A stretch of DNA of 64,000 nucleotides from Methylobacterium sp. J-048. GTDB taxonomy: Bacteria; Pseudomonadota; Alphaproteobacteria; Rhizobiales; Beijerinckiaceae. The position numbers and the translations under genes are program-made. The DNA lies in NCBI RefSeq assembly GCF_022829515.1, contig NZ_JAKSYL010000256.1, positions 1 to 64,000 of the forward strand, given 5' to 3'. Under the pieces are notes generated by a model. That model worked only from the letters and a program-made list of their open reading frames with translations, did no database searches and had not been told where the DNA came from. This document shows positions 16,600 to 23,342 of the stretch, one piece after another; the first letter of the stretch is position 1; each line of letters starts with the position of its first letter.

Positions 16600-17697
16600 A
16601 TGAACGCAGTCTTCCCGCCCCCCGCGCCGACCCCCGACGCCGCCGAGAGCCAGCGGCTTCTCAGCCCGGACGAGCTGGAGGCGGCGCTCCGCGACATCGG
16701 CGCGCGCCGGTATCACATCCTGCATCCGTTCCACCGGCTCCTGCACGACGGCAAGCTCTCGAAGGACCAAGTCCGAGCCTGGGCGCTGAACCGCTACTAT
16801 TATCAGGCGATGATCCCGGTGAAGGACGCTGCCGTCCTCGCCCGGATGACCGACGCGTCCCTGCGGCGGGTCTGGCGCCAGCGCATCGTCGACCATGACG
16901 GCGACCATCCGGGCGACGGTGGCATCGAGCGCTGGCTCAAGCTGGCCGAAGGCGTCGGCTTCGATCGCGATTACGTGCTGTCGACCCGGGGCATCCTGTC
17001 GGCCACGAAGTTCTCCGTCGAGGCCTACGTTCATTTCGTCGCCGAGAAGAGCTTGCTCGAGGCGATCGCCTCCTCGCTGACCGAGATGTTCTCGCCGACC
17101 ATCATCTCCGAGCGCGTCGCCGGGATGCTGAAGAATTACGATTTCATCACCAAGGATACGCTGGCCTATTTCGACAAGCGTCTGACTCAGGCGCCGCGCG
17201 ACGCTGACTTCGCCCTCGATTACGTGAAGACGCACGCGACGACGCCGGAGCTGCAGCGCCTGGCCATGGCCGCGCTGACGTTCAAGTGCAACGTGCTCTG
17301 GACGCAGCTCGACGCCCTGTATTTCGCCTATGTCGCCCCCGGGATGATCCCGCCGGATGCGTGGACGCCGGGGACCGGCCTGATCGCCGAGGCGCCCGGC
17401 GCTCCGGCAGCCGCTGGAATCCGCAAGATGGTGGCGGACGACAAGCCCCGGCTGCCGCGGGGCGTGCGGCTCCGTCATGACGAGACCCGCGGCAAATACG
17501 TCCTGCTCGCCCCCGAGCGGACCTTCGACCTCGACGACAACGCCGTGGCGGTGCTCAAGCTGGTGGACGGCAACCGCAGCGTCGCGGCGATCGCCGACGA
17601 GCTGGGTCGGACCTACGCGGCGGACCCGCGTGCGATCGAGGCCGATATCCTCGTGATGCTGGACGGACTGGCCGAGAAACGGGTCCTGGAGCGATGA
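16600..17697 (+). CDS. pqqCD: PqqC-PqqD fusion protein
   Basis: The 365-residue protein fuses PqqC (about 20-255), the cofactor-less oxidase that performs the final ring closure and eight-electron oxidation, to PqqD (about 275-365), the chaperone that presents PqqA to PqqE. PqqC signs are YHILHPFHRLLHDGKL, WALNRYYYQAMIPVKDAA and HDGDHPGDGGIERWLKL. PqqD signs are LPRGVRLRHDETRGKYVLLAPE and DDNAVAVLKLVDG. The joint (about 245-275) is rich in Ala, Pro and Gly. Such a fusion is known from M. extorquens. The gene overlaps pqqE by 4 nt (ATGA) and is separated from pqqB by 181 nt without a clear second promoter. Confidence 0.96.
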   Translation: MNAVFPPPAPTPDAAESQRLLSPDELEAALRDIGARRYHILHPFHRLLHDGKLSKDQVRAWALNRYYYQAMIPVKDAAVLARMTDASLRRVWRQRIVDHDGDHPGDGGIERWLKLAEGVGFDRDYVLSTRGILSATKFSVEAYVHFVAEKSLLEAIASSLTEMFSPTIISERVAGMLKNYDFITKDTLAYFDKRLTQAPRDADFALDYVKTHATTPELQRLAMAALTFKCNVLWTQLDALYFAYVAPGMIPPDAWTPGTGLIAEAPGAPAAAGIRKMVADDKPRLPRGVRLRHDETRGKYVLLAPERTFDLDDNAVAVLKLVDGNRSVAAIADELGRTYAADPRAIEADILVMLDGLAEKRVLER

Positions 17698-18839
17698 ACG
17701 CACTGACGCCGAACCGGCCGGACGTTCCTGCGCCGGTGGGCCTGCTCGCCGAGCTGACCCACCGGTGCCCGCTGCGCTGCCCCTATTGCTCGAACCCGCT
17801 GGAGCTCGACCGTCGGTCCGGCGAGCTGGACACCGCGACGTGGCAACGCGTCCTCACGGAGGCGTCCGGCCTCGGCGTGCTCCACGTCCATCTGTCCGGC
17901 GGCGAGCCGACGGCGCGCAACGACATCGTCGAGATCACCAAGACCTGCGCGGATCTCGGCCTCTACTCGAACCTGATCACCTCCGGGGTCGGCGGCGCGC
18001 TGGGCAAGCTCCAAGCCCTGTACGATGTCGGGCTCGACCACGTGCAGCTCTCGGTGCAGGGCGTCGACGCGCAGAACGCGGAGAAGATCGGCGGCCTGAA
18101 GAACGCGCAGCCCCAGAAATTCGCGTTCGCCGCCAAGGTGGTCGAGCTCGGCCTGCCGCTGACGCTGAACTCGGTGATCCATCGCGGCAACATCCACGAG
18201 GTCGAGGGCTTCATCGACCTGGCGGTGAAGATGGGCGCCAAGCGCCTCGAAGTGGCGCACACGCAGTATTACGGCTGGGCCTACGTCAACCGCGCCGCCC
18301 TGATGCCCGACAAGGCCCAGGTCGATGCCTCGATCCGCATCGTCGAGGCGGCCCGCGAGCGCCTGAAGGGCCAGCTCGTCATCGATCTCGTCGTGCCGGA
18401 CTATTACGCGAAATACCCGAAGGCCTGCGCCGGCGGTTGGGGCCGCAAGCTCATGAACGTCACGCCCCAGGGCAAGGTCCTGCCCTGTCACGCGGCCGAG
18501 ACGATCCCGGGGCTGGAGTTCTGGCACGTCACCGACCATTCGCTCGGCGAGATCTGGCGGGACTCGCCGGCTTTCACGGCCTATCGCGGGACCGACTGGA
18601 TGAAGGAGCCCTGCCGCTCCTGCGACCGGCGCGAGAAGGATTGGGGCGGCTGCCGCTGCCAGGCGCTGGCGCTGGCCGGCGATGCCGCGGCCACGGATCC
18701 GGCCTGCTCGCTCTCGCCGCTCCACGCCAAGGTGCGGGCGCTCGCCGTCGAAGAGGCGGCCGAGACCCCGCCGGATTACGTGTATCGGACGATCGGCAGC
18801 AACGTCCGGTCGCCGTTCAAGGAGGACGTCAACTCGTGA
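17694..18839 (+). CDS. pqqE: PqqA peptide cyclase PqqE (radical SAM)
   Basis: PqqE uses S-adenosylmethionine and a 4Fe-4S cluster to link Glu16 and Tyr20 of PqqA. The 381-residue product has the cluster cysteines 25, 29 and 32 in HRCPLRCPYCSNP, the SAM-contacting VHLSGGEPTARND near 64-76, and a C-terminal SPASM region with CHAAETIPGLEF, EPCRSCDRREKDWGGCRCQA and a final CS. Its first four bases overlap pqqCD. An AAGGAGGA ribosome site near its 3' end serves the next gene, whose GTG overlaps the stop codon, so translation continues into the unknown secreted protein. Confidence 0.97.
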   Translation: MNALTPNRPDVPAPVGLLAELTHRCPLRCPYCSNPLELDRRSGELDTATWQRVLTEASGLGVLHVHLSGGEPTARNDIVEITKTCADLGLYSNLITSGVGGALGKLQALYDVGLDHVQLSVQGVDAQNAEKIGGLKNAQPQKFAFAAKVVELGLPLTLNSVIHRGNIHEVEGFIDLAVKMGAKRLEVAHTQYYGWAYVNRAALMPDKAQVDASIRIVEAARERLKGQLVIDLVVPDYYAKYPKACAGGWGRKLMNVTPQGKVLPCHAAETIPGLEFWHVTDHSLGEIWRDSPAFTAYRGTDWMKEPCRSCDRREKDWGGCRCQALALAGDAAATDPACSLSPLHAKVRALAVEEAAETPPDYVYRTIGSNVRSPFKEDVNS

Positions 18840-19546
18840 AGGTTTTTGCCACGACGGCTTTCGCGCTGATGCTGGCCGCGATGCCGGCCCACGCCGAGGA
18901 TGCCCCCAAGCCGTCCGCCGTGACCCCGGTCAACGCGGCCGCGCCGCCCTCGGCGGCCGACCTCCTGTTCGATCAGCCGCACATGAAGAACGCGGCACCC
19001 GGCTCCGCGATTACGTATGACTACATGCGCCGGTCGGGTATCTCGAAGGGGCCGTTCGGAGCCCCCCTGTCGGATACGATCACGCTCAAGCTCGAGCCCG
19101 GGAAGAGCCCCGAGGCGCGGGATATCAGCGTGGTGATGTTCTCCGGGATGAACCGCATGCCGGCCGGCCCCTTCGAGGATATGAGCGGCAATCCGGTGGT
19201 CTCTCTCTTCCTGGAGAACCATTTGCGGTCGCTGGCGAAGGCGCTGGAGGCGAATCCGCGCTACCTGAAGCTCGCGATCCGGAAGGGTCTGCGCGAGGGT
19301 GCGACCGTCACCCCGACCAAGGTTTCGCTGAACGGCCGCGAGGTCGATGGCTGGCGGGTCGAGACTCAGCCGTTCGCCAAGGATTCCATGGAACAGCGCA
19401 TGCGCGGCATGGATAAGATGACCTACACCTTCATCACCGCCCCGGAGGTTCCCGGCCAGATCGTCTCCATCGAGGCGTCGTCGAAGAATGCCGAAGGTGG
19501 CGAATTGCTCGAGGAGAAGCTGAGCTATGATCAGAAAGCTGGCTGA
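18836..19546 (+). CDS. Secreted protein of unknown function coupled to pqqE
   Basis: Translation starts at a GTG at 18836 that overlaps the pqqE TGA, preceded by AAGGAGGA. The 236-residue product has a clear signal peptide (VKVFATTAFALMLAAMPAHA, cleavage after AHA), then a Pro/Ala-rich linker. A probably mixed alpha/beta domain follows from about 45, with motifs TYDYMRRSGISKGPFGAPLSD, SVVMFSGMNRMPAGPFEDMSGNPV and KLAIRKGLREGATVTPTKV. There are no cysteines. I do not recognise the family. Coupling to pqqE and periplasmic location suggest a link to PQQ delivery or methanol dehydrogenase maturation, which is inference only. Confidence 0.85.
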   Translation: MKVFATTAFALMLAAMPAHAEDAPKPSAVTPVNAAAPPSAADLLFDQPHMKNAAPGSAITYDYMRRSGISKGPFGAPLSDTITLKLEPGKSPEARDISVVMFSGMNRMPAGPFEDMSGNPVVSLFLENHLRSLAKALEANPRYLKLAIRKGLREGATVTPTKVSLNGREVDGWRVETQPFAKDSMEQRMRGMDKMTYTFITAPEVPGQIVSIEASSKNAEGGELLEEKLSYDQKAG

Positions 19547-19889
19547 ACGCGGCGCTCTGGCCGCCCTCGCCCTGACCCTGTCGAGCCTGGCCGGATGGGC
19601 CGCCGAAGAGAACGATTACCCCACCGACGCGCGGGTCGATTACGTCTTCGGCTGCATGGCGGCCAACGGCCAGACCCGCGAGAGCATGCAGCGCTGCTCC
19701 TGCTCGCTCGACCAGCTCGCCGCGATCCTACCCTACGACAAGTACGTCCAGGCGAGCACGGTCCTGTCCATGCGCCAGGGCGTCGGTAACCGCGCGAACG
19801 AGTTCAAGTCCACCAAGATCTTCGACGACAAGGTCGCGGATCTTCGGCGCGCGCAGGCCGAGGCGGAGATCCGCTGCTACCGCGGCTGA
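19527..19889 (+). CDS. Small secreted CxC protein of unknown function
   Basis: The 120-residue product has a signal peptide (MIRKLAERGALAALALTLSS to about residue 25, GWAA). The mature part has cysteines at 43, 57, 59 and 117, the middle two forming QRCSCSLDQLA. It overlaps the preceding gene by 20 nt and is the last gene of the pqq transcript. The cysteine layout (single C, CxC, terminal C) resembles the unrelated-looking secreted protein at 47042-47407. Heme c motifs are absent. Function unknown; a periplasmic partner of the methanol oxidation system is possible from context. Confidence 0.83.
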   Translation: MIRKLAERGALAALALTLSSLAGWAAEENDYPTDARVDYVFGCMAANGQTRESMQRCSCSLDQLAAILPYDKYVQASTVLSMRQGVGNRANEFKSTKIFDDKVADLRRAQAEAEIRCYRG

Positions 19890-19898
19890 TGACCTGAC

Positions 19899-19975
19899 GC
19901 ATGCTGCGGACAAGTGGAATTCGGTTTTCGGAATCAGCATGCGCTAGACGATGACGGCCGGCGTTGCGCCGGCCG
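19899..19975 (+). terminator. Two stem-loops after the pqq transcript
   Basis: The first structure pairs CGCATGCTG (19899-19907) with CAGCATGCG (19935-19943) across a 27-nt loop. The second pairs CGGCCGGCG (19955-19963) with CGCCGGCCG (19967-19975) over a 3-nt loop and is followed by GTGGTTTC. There is no long T tract, so termination may be partial. The ATG at 19951 lies inside the second structure, which argues against it being the folP start. Confidence 0.5.
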
Positions 19976-19991
19976 GTGGTTTCGATCACAC

Positions 19992-20024
19992 CGGGTCCCG
20001 AACCCTTCCTGAGAACGGGACCCG
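19992..20024 (+). promoter_or_regulatory. Stem-loop immediately before folP
   Basis: Perfect 9-bp arms CGGGTCCCG (19992-20000) and CGGGACCCG (20016-20024) enclose a 15-nt loop and end four bases before the preferred folP GTG start. Such a hairpin would sit on the ribosome-binding region, so it might tune folP translation. No evidence for a ligand is visible. Confidence 0.4.
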
Positions 20025-20028
20025 ATCC

Positions 20029-20865
20029 GTGCCCCCCTCCCCCGGCCTGTCCGACCTGCTGCCCGGCCTCGGGTCGCGCACGCTGGTCATGGGCATCCTC
20101 AACGTCACGCCCGATTCCTTCTCCGACGGCGGCCGGTTCGCCGGCGAAGCCGAGGCCGTCGCGCAAGCCGAGCGTCTGGTGGAAGAGGGTGCGGCGATCC
20201 TCGATATCGGCGGCGAATCCACCCGGCCGGGCCACATCCCCGTGCCCGCCGAGGAGGAGCAGGCCCGCGTCCTGCCGGTGATCCGGGCGCTGGCGCCGTG
20301 CCTGGCGGTCCCGATCTCCATCGACACCTACAAGGCGTCCACGGCGCGGCTCGCGCTCGAGGCGGGGGCGCGCATCGTCAACGACGTCTGGGGCCTCCAG
20401 TGCGAGCCCGACATCGCCGCGGTGGCGGCGGCGCACGGCGCCCCCGTGGTGATCATGCACAACCGCGAGACCATCGACGCGGATCTCGACATCGTCGACG
20501 ACATGCGGACCTTCTTCGAACGTTCGCTCGACATCGCCCGCCGCGCCGGCATCCCGGAGCGCGATATCGTCCTCGATCCCGGCGTGGGCTTCGGCAAGAC
20601 CTGGTCGCAGCACCTGGAAGCGCTCCGGCGCCTGTCCGAGATCCGGGCGCTGGGCTTTCCCATCCTGGTCGGAGTTTCCCGGAAATCGCTGCTCGGACGC
20701 CTGCACGATCGTGAGACCCGGCCAGCCGACCGGCTCTATGGCTCGCTCGCGGCCCACGCCCTGGCGGCGACGCTTGGGGCCGACATCGTACGGGTCCACG
20801 ACGTGGCCGCCCATATCGACGCCATGCGGGTGGTCGATGCCGTGATGCGGCCGGAGGCCCGATGA
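20029..20865 (+). CDS. folP: Dihydropteroate synthase
   Basis: FolP joins p-aminobenzoate to hydroxymethyl-dihydropterin pyrophosphate in folate synthesis. The product has VMGILNVTPDSFSDGGRF near the N-terminus, DIGGESTRPGH, ISIDTYKA, VNDVWGLQ, DPGVGFGKTWSQHLEALR and ILVGVSRKSLLG, all standard DHPS motifs. I prefer the GTG at 20029 (278 residues, the usual size). The ATG at 19951 would place two stem-loops inside the coding sequence and adds 26 residues with no family similarity. It overlaps folB by ATGA. Since H4MPT also derives from a pterin pyrophosphate, the folate genes' position inside the C1 island is notable. Confidence 0.92.
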   Translation: MPPSPGLSDLLPGLGSRTLVMGILNVTPDSFSDGGRFAGEAEAVAQAERLVEEGAAILDIGGESTRPGHIPVPAEEEQARVLPVIRALAPCLAVPISIDTYKASTARLALEAGARIVNDVWGLQCEPDIAAVAAAHGAPVVIMHNRETIDADLDIVDDMRTFFERSLDIARRAGIPERDIVLDPGVGFGKTWSQHLEALRRLSEIRALGFPILVGVSRKSLLGRLHDRETRPADRLYGSLAAHALAATLGADIVRVHDVAAHIDAMRVVDAVMRPEAR

Positions 20866-21239
20866 GCGCGGACCGGATCGGCGTCGCCCGCATCGCGGTG
20901 TTCGGGCGCCACGGCGTGCTGCCCGAGGAGGCGGTGCTCGGCCAGCGCTTCTACATCTCGCTCGACGCCCGGCTCGACCTCGCGTCGGCTGGCCGCTCCG
21001 ATGATGTCGCCCACACGGTCAGCTACGCCGATCTCACGCAGATCGCCGTCGACATCGCCACGGAGCGGCGCTTCAACCTGATCGAGGCCCTGGCCGAGGC
21101 GATCGCCGCGACGATCCTTGAACGCTTCCCACCGGTGGAAGCGATCACGGTGCGGGTCGACAAGCCGAGCGCTCCGGTTCCGGCGATCCTGGACGGGGTC
21201 AGCGTCGCGATCACGCGTCGGCGGGGAGAGCGCGCGTGA
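20862..21239 (+). CDS. folB: Dihydroneopterin aldolase
   Basis: FolB cleaves dihydroneopterin to 6-hydroxymethyl-dihydropterin. The 125-residue product has the family features FGRHGVLPEEAVLGQRFYIS near 16-35, VSYADL and FNLIEALAEAIA. The size is normal. It overlaps folP at its start (ATGA) and folK at its end (GTGA), so folP-folB-folK form one translationally coupled unit. The hydroxymethyl-dihydropterin it makes could feed both folate and H4MPT synthesis; that sharing is inference. Confidence 0.92.
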   Translation: MSADRIGVARIAVFGRHGVLPEEAVLGQRFYISLDARLDLASAGRSDDVAHTVSYADLTQIAVDIATERRFNLIEALAEAIAATILERFPPVEAITVRVDKPSAPVPAILDGVSVAITRRRGERA

Positions 21240-21706
21240 GAGCCTATCTCGGGATCGGCAGCAATATCGGCGACATGGCCGCGATGCTCGACCGCGCGGT
21301 GGCGGGGCTGGCCGCGACACCGGGCATCACGGTGGTCGCACGGTCGGCGGATTACCGGACGCCGCCCTGGGGCAAGACCGACCAGCCGTGGTTCCTCAAC
21401 GGCGCGGTCGCGGTGGATACGGATCTCGATCCGCACGGGCTGCTCGATGCGTGCCTGTCCGTCGAGCACGCACTCGGGCGGATCCGCGAGGAGCGCTGGG
21501 GCCCCCGGGTCATCGACATCGACGTGCTGGCCTACGAGGGGGCGACAGTCGACGATGCCCGGCTGGTGCTGCCGCACCGTCACGTGCGGGAGCGGGCCTT
21601 CGTGCTCGTGCCGCTCGCCGAGATCGCCCCCGACCTCGTGATCGGCGGCGAGCGTGTGACCGACGCCCTGACGAAACTCGATCGCACGGGCATCGAGCGG
21701 GTCTGA
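21236..21706 (+). CDS. folK: 2-Amino-4-hydroxy-6-hydroxymethyldihydropteridine pyrophosphokinase
   Basis: HPPK transfers pyrophosphate from ATP to hydroxymethyl-dihydropterin, the substrate of FolP. The 156-residue product has AYLGIGSNIGDM at the start, YRTPPWGKTDQPWFLNGAVAV near 41-61, EHALGRIREERWGPRVIDIDVLAYEG near 79-104 with the paired Asp residues that bind magnesium, and LPHRHVRERAFVLVPLAEI. Its GTG start overlaps the folB stop. It converges on xoxJ, 46 nt away. Confidence 0.94.
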   Translation: MRAYLGIGSNIGDMAAMLDRAVAGLAATPGITVVARSADYRTPPWGKTDQPWFLNGAVAVDTDLDPHGLLDACLSVEHALGRIREERWGPRVIDIDVLAYEGATVDDARLVLPHRHVRERAFVLVPLAEIAPDLVIGGERVTDALTKLDRTGIERV

Positions 21707-21752
21707 ACCTGGATCTGCGAACGGGGTGTCCTTCGCAGATCCGGATCGGTGC

Positions 21753-22598
21753 TCATTTGGTGTTGGGCTCGGCCATCTCGCCGGCTTCGTCGTCCAGGAG
21801 CGGAACGTCGTAGTCGCGCAGCACTTTGTCGATATCCGCCTTGCGCTTGCGCAGCACCGTGTTGAGCGAGCGCTTCCAGTCGTTCTCGCCCAGCCGCACG
21901 CCCATGGCGATCCGGTAGGCCATCGGCGGGCGCGCGGGCTCCTTCAGCAGCGGCACGACCGTCATGGGCGTGCCCGACTGCTTCGCGAGCCAGCCGGCGG
22001 CCGGTCCCCAGAGCACGGCGGCGTCGATCTCCTTGGCGGCGAGCGCTCCGATGATCTCGGCGCCGACCGTCTGGTACTTGCGCGACGGATCAAGCTGATA
22101 GGGTGCGTAGGCCTTCATGGTCGAGACGAGGCCGAGATCGCCCATCCGGTTCACCGGCGGCGTGCCGGCGATCACCCCGATGGCTTTGCCCTTCAACCGC
22201 GGATCGTCGAGGGCGGTTACGCCGTCGAACTCACCGGTGCGGATGACCAGCACGTAGGACGAGCGATAGTAGGGATTCGTGGTCTGGACGAGGTCGCCGC
22301 CGAAGGCCTGACCCATGATCAGGTCACACAGGCCGGTGCCGAGCGTGTTGCGCACGAAGCCCGGACCCTGGGTCAGCCAGTAATATCGGGTCTTGATCTT
22401 CAGCTCGTCGGCGATGATCGCCGCGATCTTGTTCTCGAAGCCGTCATCCTTGCGTTCGGAGAACGGCATGTTGCCGGGATCGCCGCAGACCCGCAGGACA
22501 TCGGTGGTCACCGTGTCCGGCAGGTGCTGCGCGGCAGCCCCCTGCGCCACCGTCATGGACAGGGCGCAGAGGGCGAAAGTCCGGAGCAAGGGCGCCAT
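21753..22598 (-). CDS. xoxJ: Periplasmic protein XoxJ
   Basis: XoxJ is a periplasmic solute-binding-like protein needed for the lanthanide methanol dehydrogenase, thought to help its maturation. The 281-residue product has a signal peptide (LLRTFALCALSMTVAQGAAAQ) and a type-2 periplasmic-binding fold: LRVCGDPGNMPFSERKDDGFENKIAAIIAD, YYWLTQGPGFVRNTLGTGLCDLIMG, and KAIGVIAGTPPVNRM. I place the start at 22598, where ATG overlaps the xoxG stop (TGATG); a TTG or ATG 15 nt upstream is less likely. It is the last gene of xoxFGJ. Confidence 0.93.
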   Translation of the reverse strand: MAPLLRTFALCALSMTVAQGAAAQHLPDTVTTDVLRVCGDPGNMPFSERKDDGFENKIAAIIADELKIKTRYYWLTQGPGFVRNTLGTGLCDLIMGQAFGGDLVQTTNPYYRSSYVLVIRTGEFDGVTALDDPRLKGKAIGVIAGTPPVNRMGDLGLVSTMKAYAPYQLDPSRKYQTVGAEIIGALAAKEIDAAVLWGPAAGWLAKQSGTPMTVVPLLKEPARPPMAYRIAMGVRLGENDWKRSLNTVLRKRKADIDKVLRDYDVPLLDDEAGEMAEPNTK

Positions 22599-23209
22599 CA
22601 GCTGCCCATGCACTCCTTCTCGGCCTTCTTGGCGGCCTCGGGCTTGTCCTCATGTTCGGAGGGACGGACGCGGCCGACCGCGCCCGAGGCTCGCGCCTTG
22701 AGGTAGGTGTAGAGGTCGTCCGAATAGCACATGACGTTCTTGTTATCGCCGAAGGCCGGCATGACCTTCTGCTCGGACGCGCTCACATCCTGCTTGCCGC
22801 CGACCAGGATACCGATGAACTCCTCGTACGAGAGGGTTTTCAGCGAGTCCTTCAGGGCCGGCGCATAGGTCGAGCCCATGCCGTCGGGGCCGTGGCAGAC
22901 GTGGCACTCGGCATGATAGCGGCGGTAGCCCGAGTAGGTGTACCAGTCGAGCTTCTTGCCATCTTCGGTGACGTGGAACGTCGGATGCCCATCGGCATCG
23001 ACATACTTGCCGTCCTCGGCCTTGACGGCGGCGTTCTTCTTGAGCAGCGCGGGGTCCTGCTCGGCGGTCTTGTCGTTCGCGTTGAGCGAATTGGCGAGCG
23101 CCGGATCGGCAGGCTTGGCATCCTCAGCATGTACGGCAACCGCGGACACGGTCGCTAGGGCGAGGGCGGCCAGAAACGGCCGCGTGACGATGTTGCTGAG
23201 GTTATGCAA
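22598..23209 (-). CDS. xoxG: Cytochrome c XoxG (electron acceptor of XoxF)
   Basis: XoxG takes electrons from PQQ in XoxF and passes them to the respiratory chain. The 203-residue protein has a signal peptide (FLAALALATVSAVAVHAED), one heme c site CHVCH at 102-106, and a likely distal Met in EQKVMPAFGDNKNVMCY. An insertion of about 65 charged residues precedes the heme domain, and the C-terminal tail is Lys/Glu-rich with a last cysteine (ECMGS). These features match cytochrome cL relatives rather than short class I cytochromes. It overlaps xoxJ (TGATG) and lies 133 nt after xoxF. Confidence 0.93.
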   Translation of the reverse strand: MHNLSNIVTRPFLAALALATVSAVAVHAEDAKPADPALANSLNANDKTAEQDPALLKKNAAVKAEDGKYVDADGHPTFHVTEDGKKLDWYTYSGYRRYHAECHVCHGPDGMGSTYAPALKDSLKTLSYEEFIGILVGGKQDVSASEQKVMPAFGDNKNVMCYSDDLYTYLKARASGAVGRVRPSEHEDKPEAAKKAEKECMGS

Positions 23210-23288
23210 CGCGTTAGTCTCCCTGGAGCGAGGCCCTTCGTCTCGCGTCGAGCCGCAGCCTCTTACGACAAATTCTAATCACAAGGAT

Positions 23289-23312
23289 GCCGGCGCGGAA
23301 ACCCGCGCCGGC
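23289..23312 (-). terminator. Stem-loop between xoxF and xoxG
   Basis: Perfect 10-bp G+C-rich arms (23289-23298 and 23303-23312) with a 4-nt loop lie about 30 nt beyond the xoxF stop codon. On the minus strand no T run follows (CATCCTTGT). It is therefore more likely a partial terminator or 3' stabilising hairpin that lets xoxF outproduce xoxG and xoxJ than a full stop. Confidence 0.6.
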
Positions 23313-23342
23313 ACCATTTTGACACCGAGACCCTGCGGCCGA

